Assembly (NCBI RefSeq): GCF_963678635.1
Contig: NC_087069.1
Span: 45,117,448 to 45,181,447 of the forward strand
DNA: 64,000 bases
Source of the DNA: Symsagittifera roscoffensis
Lineage: Eukaryota; Xenacoelomorpha; Acoela; Convolutidae
Reading direction: 5' to 3'
Shown here: one piece after another, positions 52,600-64,000 of the stretch
Numbering within the stretch: position 1 is the stretch's first letter
Layout of the letters: each line of letters starts with the position of its first letter
Notes under the pieces: generated by a model
The model's input: only the letters and a program-made list of their open reading frames with translations
Told to the model about the DNA's origin: nothing
Databases searched by the model: none
Translations under genes and position numbers: made by a program

Positions 52600-54580
52600 C
52601 AAAATTGAGCGCAAATTCAGGATTTTGCTCTGTCAAAGGCCTGTTTTCAATGTACCTTTCGGACAATATTTCCTTCGAAACCCAGTAGAAAATTTTAGTT
52701 TGACTGAGAGTAAATGATCAGAGCTACCATCAGAGAAAGTATCAATTTTGGTTTCAATGTCTTACCATTCGGGTCTGAAAATTCTGGTTTTTCTCACCTT
52801 CACTAATTTTTTTACTTCACGTGAATTAATAATGAACGTCTGATTTTAGTTTAAAAAATTCACACTGATTATTTCCATTTTCTCGCTGCGAATGTTTCAC
52901 CTTGAATGAAAAATTTTTTTATTCTGTTTATTCAAGAAAGGTTTCACTAAGATACAAAACTTAATGCAGATGAGGAAAACTGGCATTTTCAGATCCGGAC
53001 TACATTGTTAAGTCACCAAAACCAAATTTTGTTACTTTCACTGATAGTAGCTCTGATCATTTGCACTCGCTGAAAGTAAAAATTTTACTGAATTTCGAAG
53101 GAAAAGTTGTCCAAATTGTACATTAAAAATAGGCATTTTACAGATAAAAACTAGAAGTTGCGCTTAATTTTGCCCACTATTGTAGGATATTAAACAGCAA
53201 TCTACACAGTTTCCAGTGCGTTTAATTTTTTGTGTAAAATCTTAAGTTTTATATAGTAGATAAGCAATAGCTAAAAATGTATCCAAAATTTAAGTGCATA
53301 AATTGAGAAATGCGGTGTCGAGATGTAAACGAGCCTCGAGATGCAATGCAAGCTGTTGCTTATCTATTACACAACACATGAGAAGATTGACCAAAAAACA
53401 CACATATGAAAAAGTTTCCTAGGGAACACGCATTTTTTCTTAATTTGTTTGTGTTGTTCCGGGAAAGCATTTTCTCTAGTATTTTCAATATTGCACTAGT
53501 TTTTAAAATATTACAAAAAGGTTTCAAATATTACATTATTTTTTTAAATAATGCACTAGTTTTTCAAATATGGAACGGAAACATTCTAAGCACGAGTGAT
53601 TTATGACTAAAAAAGAATCAAGCGTGCCCCATTAACAAGCACGTGTTCAGTGTGTTTCCGTGCCTTATTTGAAAAACTAGTGCAATATTCGATAACAAGA
53701 GCAATATTTTCAAAACTCGTGCAATATTCGAAACGGTTGTGCAATATTTGAAAACTAGTGCTTCATAATTCCTAGAACAATAACTTAAACCTTTTAGAAA
53801 AAAAATGGTGGAGTCGAGGAAAAATTTTCAAATGAGATGCATATAGTTCAGTTTTTTTAGATGTGTTTCATACAAACAAGTAACAGCTTACATTGCATCT
53901 CAAAAATTATTCACATCACGACACTTTGTGAATCGATGTATTCCAAAAAGTTGTCGATGAAAAACTTAGCTGTTGCGTATTTACACGAGTGGACAATTTT
54001 CAGAGCAAAAAAAGGTTTTGACTAAACCTAAGGACAAACTACCGCAAATTCAGGTTTACTCCGTAAAATGCCTGATGTCAACTTCTGTTTTGGACGATAT
54101 TTACTTCGAGGTTTAGCAAATTTCTTAAACAAGCCGAAAGAAAATCACCAGAGCAACGATTTAAAGACTTACCCTAGTAATTTGGGCCTGAAAAGTCTAA
54201 TTCTCCTCATCTGCGAAAAGTAGGATTCAAGTTTCTGTTCAATCTGCGAAAAAAAATTGGTAACAGACTGTTTTAGTAAAAGTTTCACACTAGTTTTCTC
54301 ATTTTTTTGCCTGAAAATGCTTCACATCGCAAGAAAAACTGTTTTACTACGCCTATCTAACATAGAAAACTCTACGTTTCAAGAGTTAAGGCAGATGCGA
54401 GTTTTTTTTTCAGACCCGAGTTATTTTTTTTGAAACCAAAAGTTAATAGTTTCATAGATGGTAACTTTGATCAATCGCTCTTGGCCTATGTAAAAATTTT
54501 GCTGAAAAACGAAATAAGTGTTGTCCAAAATGAATCATACAAAGAGTAAAAGCCCAAACTTACGCTTAATTTTGTCCACA
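52600..54580. repeat. Nested inverted-repeat element, copy 2
   Basis: Counterpart of 21,718-23,670 with the same four alternating modules, the inner inverted repeat (GAGATGCAATG...) and the central iteron element (53,478-53,760), with scattered small changes. Confidence 0.6.
53478..53760. mobile_element. Palindromic element with about 20-bp iterons (copy 2a)
   Basis: Counterpart of 22,583-22,842. Its right arm retains more iterons (GAAAAACTAGTGCAATATTC and similar) than copy 1, so iteron number differs between the duplicates. Confidence 0.55.
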
Positions 54581-55124
54581 GTGTAGATCCGGAAACAAAT
54601 GTAAGTCTTTCCGGCTCTGTAAGATATGTAGTTACATTAAAGGAAATTTGGATACTTTCATAGAGAGTAGCCTTGGTCTTTTATTATCACCGGTCAGCGT
54701 TAAGTTTTTCTTTGATGTCAAAGTAAATTTTGTTCTTTAATAATCATTGAGAAAAGACATATAGCAAAGAAGAAACTGAACTTACACAAAGTTGACTGTT
54801 TTGTGTTCCTTCAAGTAAAATATGCGTAAGTTAGTGTACAAGCACCAGTTTTTTTAAACTAACAAACGAGTTTCAAATTATACTGAAATTTTAAGCGCAG
54901 CAATTATGAGAAAATATGAGCTCAGGAATTTTGCCGCAATTCAAAGTTTCTACGTATAATGTATCGACAAGCTTGAACTTCTTTTTTCGCCTATTCAAAT
55001 ACAAATTAGCCGCCGTCTGAAAATTCTGAGTTTTATCTTAGCTAACATTTTTTTCAAAGTTTGAATATATTTTTCAATATTTCTAATATCATACAATTTT
55101 TTTCTTTGTACAAACATTCAAATT

Positions 55125-55735
55125 GAACAAAAAAAAATGAAGGTCAAGGTAAGATCCTGCTGAATGCGAGTTATCGACAGCAGATTTTCTTTTCTAGAAA
55201 TATTCCAAAATTTATCCATCAATACATCTTTAGATTAAAAGGATGATAACAAACCCAGGAAAATACGGCCTGTAGACACAGTAAACTTTAGATTTTTTTG
55301 TTGACAGCAATTTTTGTGGCTGCTTTCTTCTGCATTTTGTTATAATCCTTTTAATCAAAAGATGCATTGATAGATTAATATTGATTATTTACAAAGAAAG
55401 GAGATATGTTGTCGGTAACTCGCATTTAGCAGTATTTTACCTTGAGATTCAATTTAGGAGTTATTTAAAAGTTCTAGGAAAGATAACGCACAACTGTTTC
55501 AAACATTGCACTAGTTTTCCAAATATGGCACGGAAACAAAATGAACACGTTCTTTTTAAGGAATCAAATGAGTCTTATTTTTTTTGAGCAATAAAAAATA
55601 TTAAAAAATACTTGCGTTCAGTATGTTTACGTTCCATATTTGAAAAAGTAGTGCAAAATTTGAAAAACAGGTGTAATCTTTCAAAGACTAGTGTTATATG
55701 TGAAAACTAGTGCACTATTGGAGTTACTAGTGAGA
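55125..55735. repeat. Inverted repeat plus iteron element (copy 2b)
   Basis: 55,125-55,465 repeats the inverted repeat of 24,225-24,565. 55,490-55,735 repeats the iteron element of 24,590-24,780 but has a longer centre (about 55,553-55,615) of different sequence. Confidence 0.55.
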
Positions 55736-56429
55736 CCATTTTCCTAGAACAATGAAAACAAACAAAACAGAAAGAAAGTTGAAAAAATCAAAACTACCAA
55801 GGAATGAAATTTTATCGTATTTTAAAAACTAAATCAATGGTTGAGTTTAATCTAGGACATGCTTTAACAATTCAATAACTTCTTTCAAAAAAAGTTACTC
55901 ATGTCTATGTTAGTAGATTTAGCAGGTTAATCGAATTTTATTTATTTATTGAGTTCTATCTAACAAATAGTTTGCTATAGTGATACCATATAAGAAACAA
56001 GCTAGAAAAAACGTTTCCAAAACAACCGAAAAACTTTTTTTTCTAATGCGAGTTGACTTAAGATATCAAGGAGTGTTTTATTGAAAACGCAACGATGACC
56101 ATTGTAGTAATGCTGAAGGCCGACATTTTAAAAGTCCTGAAATGTGAACTCGAATGGTTCTGGCTGCTTCTCAATTGATCTCACTGTAAGAGTTTTTATT
56201 CTAATTTTATTCAGAGGAACGTATCTATTGAGCTTGTCAATCATGATAAATAGACACAGCAAAGTCTTCTGTTGGTTGGCGAAAGTTCAAGTGTGTCTCA
56301 TTGAGGAAAACACAAGACTGCTCGTATGAGGGCGAAGCCCTGAATGTTCCGACTACGGTTTATGGAGCAGTAATAACTTAAACAATTTAAATGTAAAAAA
56401 AATGATTTTTTTTTAAGTTTTAGGTTTTC

Positions 56430-56843
56430 GTGTCTGTACAAAACAGTCCCATACAAAACAGTCCAATACAAAACAATCCGGGAAAAGTATGAAAATGAAC
56501 AAAAAAAAACAGTTCGATACAGCACAGTCCGAAAAACAGTCCCAAGTAATGATTGCTTTATTAAGCCGGTAGGCCTAAAGTTGTCCTTTGTATAACAAAC
56601 ATAAAGAACAAAATAGTGGCCGCCCCACTCGCGCCAACGTGTTGCGAGATTGCCAACAGAGGGTAGGACTTCATATGAAATTTAGAGCCAATTATCGCTG
56701 CGAAGTTCCGACACGCGCGCAGTGCGCCCACCGGCTTCCTTAACCGGATTGTTTTGTATTGGACTGTTTTTTCCCTTCATTTCATGACTTTTTGGACTAT
56801 TTTGTATTGGACTATTTTGTATGGAACTGTTTTGTATATGCAC
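56430..56843. mobile_element. 15-bp-iteron MITE (ACAGTCC type), copy 2, uninterrupted
   Basis: Three 15-bp ATACAAAACAGTCCC-type units sit at the left, the core at 56,613-56,747, and inverted GGACTGTTTTGTATT-type units at the right. It shows the pre-insertion state of the copia target (CGATA at 56,515). About 410 bp, no open frame. Confidence 0.75.
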
Positions 56844-57465
56844 CAAATTTTTTAATGAAAATCATCCCTCCACACGCCATATAAAGTACAAAAGGATATA
56901 TTTTGCTCCTCGTAACAAATCAATTATGGCAAATTAGCTTCTTTCAACCAACTGGGAGCAATTTCTAAGACGGATTCAATCTCCGCTTACACGTTAAAAG
57001 CGCAAAATATATCGCGCGTTAATTGTACCAATTCGGCCAAAATGACAATCTTTAAAACCCATAACTTTACGAAAAATAATCACAGGTAAAAAAAATCTTT
57101 TCAAATTTAAGCTCAAGACAACAATACCTTTATTTTGAAAGATATAGAAAAACCCGTCAGAAATGGCTATTAAAAATTCGAATTTCGTCTGAAGAAAAAA
57201 AAACCCACTCCGAGCACAGATATTCTGTTACTTTCCTATCAAAATTCGGAACAATAACCTGTTTCGTAATTCATCCTTCGAGGAAACAATTTTCAAAGAA
57301 GCAGTCTTTTTACAAAAATTTGACATTTAGCAAGTATAAAAATTATCAACTGTTACTCAAAAAGAGAAAGCAAAATGAGATTGAAGAGAGATGGAATCAA
57401 AGCCATGAAAAAAAAATTTTAGGACTTGAATTATTTTTGTGGATTATATTTGTTGAAACATAAAT

Positions 57466-58372
57466 TTAAAATAACAAGCGATCATGTGAATCAAAAACGG
57501 AGGGTTTCACCAGTCAGCCAATTGTTTAGCACACGAAGCTTACAATAGAAACTAGTAGTTGAAATTTTAACTTATTTGTGAGCCACGACTTGATTTTCAG
57601 CTAATCTAAAATCGCATTTCATATCTTCTTATGGTTTTTAACCTCGAAGCGCAATCCTGTATTTTCAAATAAGACTGTCAAGTATTCTGTTTGATATTTT
57701 AAATACTTTTCTGAGGGCAGTTTCTTGTTCAGTGTAAAAACGATACGTCTTACTAAATAAGCTAGTTATTTTTTGTCCCGTCCCGTGTTTATTACTCAAG
57801 AATGGTTTAGTTTTTCAAAGCTTAAGCTATAACAAAAAAAAACGCAAAGCGTTGAGTTGTTCAGAAGTTTGGGGTTTCTGCAGAAAATCATTAACTTCTT
57901 ACAATAGAAACTAGTAGTAGTGCTTTCAATTTGTTAATAATTCTTGATTTGATTATCGGAAAAGTGAAAACCACAAATTATGTCCTCTAATGGATTTAAT
58001 GGTTGAAGCAATCTCCTTTATTTTCAAAAGGGAACGTCAAATTTCTGTTTTATCTTTTAATTACCATTTCGAGCCTATTTTGTTGTTCCGTAAACTGGCT
58101 ATTTTTATTAAGTTCCAACTATTTTTGTTCAAACAAAAATGGTTCTTTCGTTCAGTACTCCTTATGTTATCAAATTTACTCTAGGAAACATCACAGCAAA
58201 TTGTGGCAGAAAACTAGAAACGCCTTCTAGCAGTAATATTGATCACTGCAGATTAATTGCAACCACTTTGAAAGAAGTCACTGACTTAGAAACCTATATT
58301 TCAGTCTGTTGTAAGAAACAGCCTTTCACTAACGTAGCTATCTAAAATTGAATTGCTTCAAATGACTTTAAA
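57466..58372. other. Segment present only in duplication copy 2
   Basis: About 0.9 kb lies between AACATAAATTTAAAA and AAAAAATCGCCTGG. Copy 1 joins these at about 32,015. It is either an insertion here or a deletion there. No terminal repeats or clear target duplication are visible. It contains the exon candidate at 58,158-58,345. Confidence 0.6.
58158..58345 (+). CDS. Unrecognised Cys-containing terminal exon candidate
   Basis: After a TTTCGTTCAG acceptor the frame reads TPYVIKFTLGNITANCGRKL...SNIDHCRLIATTLKEVTD...YISVCCKKQPFTNVAI and stops (about 61 codons). An ATG also exists 6 codons upstream of the acceptor-derived start. Four cysteines and a sequon (NIT) suggest a secreted or luminal product. 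The composition is not low complexity. I do not recognise the family, and no partner exon was found nearby. Confidence 0.35.
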
Positions 58373-60260
58373 AAAATCGCCTGGAAAAAAATTGTTTATT
58401 TGAAAATTCTAGTTCTCAAAATGTTCTTTCGAGCGGACTTACGAAAATCGATCGGCCAACTTGGCTCTAAGTTAGGATTTTCAGCCAATCGGAATCGAGC
58501 ATTTTACCAGTCAGCCTACAGGAACTGAGTAACTACAGGAAAATCTTAACTTGGTCTATTTGGGGGTGGGGGGGTGATGTTAATTTGATCCTTGTGATGT
58601 AACCATACATAGTGAGATGTTTTTGCAATATTAGAAAATACTAAACATATGTAAGCAACCAATATGCAGTACATGCGTTCACATGTATTTGTTTTATTTT
58701 TTTAAGTATACTTTTAACAAAAAACCAATACAACAAAACTTCTTGATGGTTCTAGATTTCAAGCTAGATTGAATTTGAGTTGTAACTATGATTCTAGGCT
58801 TAGTTGCACTCTACGTACGAACAAATAAATGATTTCTTATAATTATATACACACGCGTAAGTATTAGACACTTACGTATGTGCATGTCTCAACTATAGTT
58901 GAACATTAGCTTACCAGGTTGAAATCTATTAAACGCACAGTCATCAAATTCCAAATTTTTTTCAGCAGATAACCTAAACCCGTTTCTTTCAGATTGAGAA
59001 GTAAAAGATTTCATTTTGGAAATCTTCTGGATTTTTGGTCGTGTTATCTATGCACATTCAGAAATCTCAATTGAGCTGTTTAAAAATTAAATGTGCAAAC
59101 TATATAAGTCGCTGAATATAATGTTTACACGTGATTCCAAATAATAAGTTCAAGTCTGATCAAATCTAACTTTTAATAGCAGTCTATAACGTGAAGCTTT
59201 ATTCATAGGAACCAAGATTGGACACCATGTGGTCTTGGACTAAACTGAGTAACCATATATAGGATGTCTTGCTTAGCATTAACGGTTTGACTTGATCTGT
59301 TTTTAGACCAAAAAGGCGCCTGCATGCATGCATTTACTTCAATTGATTTGTTTTCTTACGCCTTTCACTTGAGTGTTTGCTCTCCGTTACCTGAAAAAAT
59401 CCTATAAATGTATGTAAAAACTTGACTGATTCTACTTTTGACCAATTTTTTATACTTCTTGCCACAAATATATCAATGTTACTACAAGACAACAACTGAA
59501 ACAAATTAACGATGATTGTATCACTCTATATCACACAATTGTTTCAATTTTCTTCCTATAACCTGTAGCATTTTAGTTTAAAAAACCATCAGAAAATACA
59601 AATTTTTCATCATGAGAGACTATATGCAAGAATTGGCCAAATATTCGCCATGTTAATCAAGGCGCTTTAATTAACGCTCCCTTTGAGACAGCTGTTGCTC
59701 AAGCCGGATTATGAGTGCATTCCACATCCGGACAGCCCATTATACTTGGGATCTGTATAGTTTGTATTGTGTTCCTTCGCTTCGACAATTGAAATGACAG
59801 TAAAAAATTATAGTTCAGTGGTTTGCTTTTTGTAAATAACAAGCTAAGTTAGATAAACCATACTAGATAAAAATTTTCTGGTCTTGAATAAAAAAAAACT
59901 CGTAACAATTCGACATGTTTCGTTCAGCTCCAATTCTGAAAAAAACATCGCTTGATGAAATTTAATTTCAAAAAAGATTAAACTAAAATGCCTGCTTCGA
60001 GAGATTTGAAAGTTCTCAAAGTTTCATTTTTCGGTTGCAAAAAAAAATCAAAAAAAAAGTTAAACATGCTCTTAGTCTTTTCTCTAGAATTTTATTCTAG
60101 AATTTTGCTTCACTTAATTTAAGCTTCTCTAAGCATTTTTCAACATAGTTAAGTGATTCCCTTCAGGAATATTATATTGAAAACCCTCAAATTTGCATCA
60201 AGACGGGGAAAGAGAAAAAAAATCAGTTGAACCTCCATTTCTTCAGGTTTTTTTAATGGA
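58373..60260. other. Duplicated non-repeat stretch, no gene seen
   Basis: Counterpart of 32,015-34,165. Frames that are open in copy 1 (33,177-33,452) carry several stops here, which argues against coding. The poly-G run is shorter and interrupted (58,562-58,574). Confidence 0.4.
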
Positions 60261-61830
60261 AAACTCTAACATCAAAAGATATTCATATTCTTGATGAATT
60301 GCTGAAAAAGTAACAAAATAAACAAATCCAATTAAACTGTAGTTTTTTGCAGTGCTAAGTTGCAGTTTTATGCTCATTTTCAATTTCTCAAAAAAACTGA
60401 AACAACAGAAGAAATAAAGAAACAAACTCAAGAACAAATGTCTCAAAACTCATCTCGCGAACATATTTAGGTTGTTGAAATTTTGTCACTGAATTGATTA
60501 GCAAGTTTTGATTTTTCTGGAAGAGCAGCTTTCTGATATTTCGATCGACCACAATTGGATCTTCCAACAAAAGGTTACAAACAATTTGTTTTGAAAAAAA
60601 CCTCATCCTTTGCAAAATTTCTCATTTTAGGTATGAAATAGTTTTCAGACCCCTAAAAACGCTTCTCATCACGCTTTGGTTAATGTTTTTGTTAAGGTAA
60701 GCTACAGTAGGACTATAAACTAGGAGATCATTAAACATTTTTCATCAGTTTTGTTATATTGAAAAAAGAAATAAAACTGCTGTATTTTTTGACGACTCGA
60801 CTGAAAACGGACATTTGATCTTTTTTTTACAAGATTAACTTGTTAATATGCATGATGCATATTATATTTGCGTTGTGAATCGTGGTATGATTGAACCAAT
60901 GCTTGGATGGATAAATAACTGAAACCCTCATGGATGGTTTAAGGTTTGCAGGGCTTGCTGGATGAAGGTCCGATTGATGGATGGTAGTTCAAACGGCTGG
61001 TTAGACAGTTTTGATGGGATGTCTGTTTGGTTAAGTAGATAACTGAATGACTTGGTTGATGGATAGCCAGTGGAATGAATCGCTTGATTAAAAAAAAATT
61101 TTGAGTTGAAAAAGACATCTTAAAAAATTGAGCATCAGGTCAGAACAATTTTTCTTTTTCAAAAACAGGGAAAAACAATAGATGAAAAAAAGGCAGTTGA
61201 GTTTCTGTATCTTCAGTTTTGTACTGGATCTTCCACTTCTTTTAACACTAAAAAAACTAAGATTCTTGATGAGTTGCTGAAAAAAAGAAACAAATTCAGT
61301 CAATAAATAGTTATCCGCGGTGGTAAGCTGCAGACCTATGTTCATGTTCAGACACATCAAAAAATGACACAACTTTAAAAATAATTAAAAACAATTGCTC
61401 GGAAAACTATACAAATCTTGAAAAAAAATCTCAGAAATTCAACTCGCAATAAAAGTTTTTTACGCTGTTGAAGTTTTTCTACAAAAAACATAAACCAATT
61501 GAGAACAGCGTTTTGATATGTGGAACGACCTTTTTCGGATCTTCAAACTAAAATTTCAAAGACTTTGTTTTAAGGAAGCCTTTCCCCATCAAAACTTGTA
61601 CCCAAAACGCTTCTCGCGCCGCACTGGTTAATTTTTTTCTTAAGTTCTGATGCGATAGGACAGAATTTTTGGGAGTGCAACGCATAATTTTAAGAATTTC
61701 ATCGTCAGTTTTCATTTTTAAAAAGAGAAATGAAAATGCTAACTCGTGTTGATGGCTTGGCTGAAAACTGACAGCTGTCATCTCTTTACAAACTTTGACT
61801 TAACGATATTTATGAGGCAGTTATTGTTTG
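60260..61830. repeat. Imperfect tandem duplication, about 1 kb units
   Basis: 60,260-60,860 and 61,200-61,800 share order: TTCTTGATGAATTGCTGAAAA, a CATCAAAA-type block, AAACGCTTCTC and TCATCAGTTTT. The minus-strand frame KTDDEILKIM (61,548-61,781) has a broken relative in the first unit (TDEKCLMIS). A GGATGG-rich degenerate minisatellite lies between them (60,890-61,090). Copy 1 of the segmental duplication lacks this block. Confidence 0.5.
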
Positions 61831-61913
61831 TGTAGCGTTTTTGTAAGCTTTAATGCAATTATGACTCTCATCGTATTTGCTTATAAGTTAAAATGAATGA
61901 AGTTTTAGGCGAA

Positions 61914-63395
<1,482 letters not shown>

Positions 63396-63629
63396 TCAGA
63401 AGAAAAAACTAAAAAAAATTAATTTTGATTGCTCTGAAAAACCATAAATTTTGCCTCCGTCTCGTCTTTTACTTTGTTGTGTAATTTGTGCAATTTGTTT
63501 GAGTCGATTTCTGAATTCACGCTTATCTCCTAGGGGTTGTCTTATAACTGGTATCCCCTCTTTCAGCTCGACCATAAATTTACTAACTTTTCGAATCGGA
63601 GTGTTGCCAAAACCTCGCATAGTGACCTC
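63396..63629 (-). CDS. Unrecognised minus-strand open block, decayed in copy 1
   Basis: An ATG at about 63,620 opens MRGFGNTPIRKVSKFMVELK, then EGIPVIRQPLGDKREFRNRL, KQIAQITQQSKRRDGGKIYG and a run into poly-T. It is basic and not low complexity. The same frame in copy 1 (about 35,000-35,180) has at least three stops, so either copy 1 has decayed or the frame is not functional. The ELKEGIPVIRQP part is reminiscent of the start of a retroelement reverse transcriptase, but this is weak. Confidence 0.3.
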   Translation of the reverse strand, partial: EVTMRGFGNTPIRKVSKFMVELKEGIPVIRQPLGDKREFRNRLKQIAQITQQSKRRDGGKIYGFSEQSKLIFFSFFF

Positions 63630-64000
63630 AAAAAACGCTCTCATCAGGTCTTAGAAATCGACATACTTTTTTTCTTTCAAAGTAGGTACATGTACTATTG
63701 AGTTCAACTAACTTAATGAAGCCATAAAAAGTATCTCCCTGGAAAATTTTCAAAAAATCAGAAGAGGAACGAAAGTAATTTCTATACAATATTGTATATG
63801 CGAGCATCACGTAATGATACAGTCCTGTGGTACCGCTTTAATAACATCTCGACCAGAAATTTGTCGTCAACAAAATTGTTGTTCTTTTTTGCAATTAAAA
63901 AACTCTTAGATGACTACATAAACTGCATCAGTTCAGCCATTTATAGATCAAACAAAAATGATCTTTTGCATTTCTTCCCTTTAAGCCAGACGTTATTCAA

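Overview
This window looks like intron-containing, AT-rich, repeat-dense animal DNA. I see no bacterial operons, tRNA genes, rRNA or CRISPR array. The animal reading rests on GT10 fucosyltransferase-like genes with a type II membrane-anchor exon, BEL/Pao and Ty1/copia retrotransposons (the copia primer site matches the anticodon arm of initiator-Met tRNA, as in Drosophila copia), and several MITE-like elements. I cannot name a species or phylum from the sequence.

Layout. (1) 1-7,826: a degenerate satellite-like block full of TGCAAA motifs, with higher-order repeats and a 0.7 kb palindrome. (2) 7,827-16,832: an array of decayed BEL/Pao elements on the minus strand (LTR-like, internal, LTR-like, internal, LTR-like). 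(3) 16,833-35,600: first copy of a large segmental duplication. It holds a fucosyltransferase copy with an in-frame stop, an orphan first exon, nested palindromes and iteron-ended MITEs, and is split by a young 5.4 kb copia element (25,620-31,068). (4) 35,600-41,700: a putative terminal exon, a tandem repeat, a hAT-type MITE with a perfect 8-bp target duplication, a 15-bp-iteron MITE, a 200-N assembly gap and a duplicated segment. (5) 41,700-48,970: a second BEL/Pao array with recognisable reverse transcriptase. (6) 48,970-64,000: second copy of the segmental duplication. It carries an apparently intact three-exon fucosyltransferase gene (exons at 52,525-52,409, 50,722-50,666 and 50,601-49,477, minus strand; 432 residues), then runs to the window end.

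The best protein-coding calls are the two GT10 loci and the copia gag-pol. In copy 2 of the fucosyltransferase all three exons join in phase 0. In copy 1 the 57-bp middle exon has an in-frame TAA, but its length would allow it to be skipped without a frameshift. Because the two duplication copies can be compared, one copy often gives the pre-insertion state of the other. This dates the copia insertion, a hAT MITE, a 1.7 kb insertion with 54-bp flanking repeats, and a hairpin/inversion event consistent with replication template switching.

The least familiar structures are two MITE families that share a GC-rich core of about 135 bp but carry different 15-bp iteron arrays at both ends, and a palindromic element with 20-22 bp iterons nested in larger inverted repeats.
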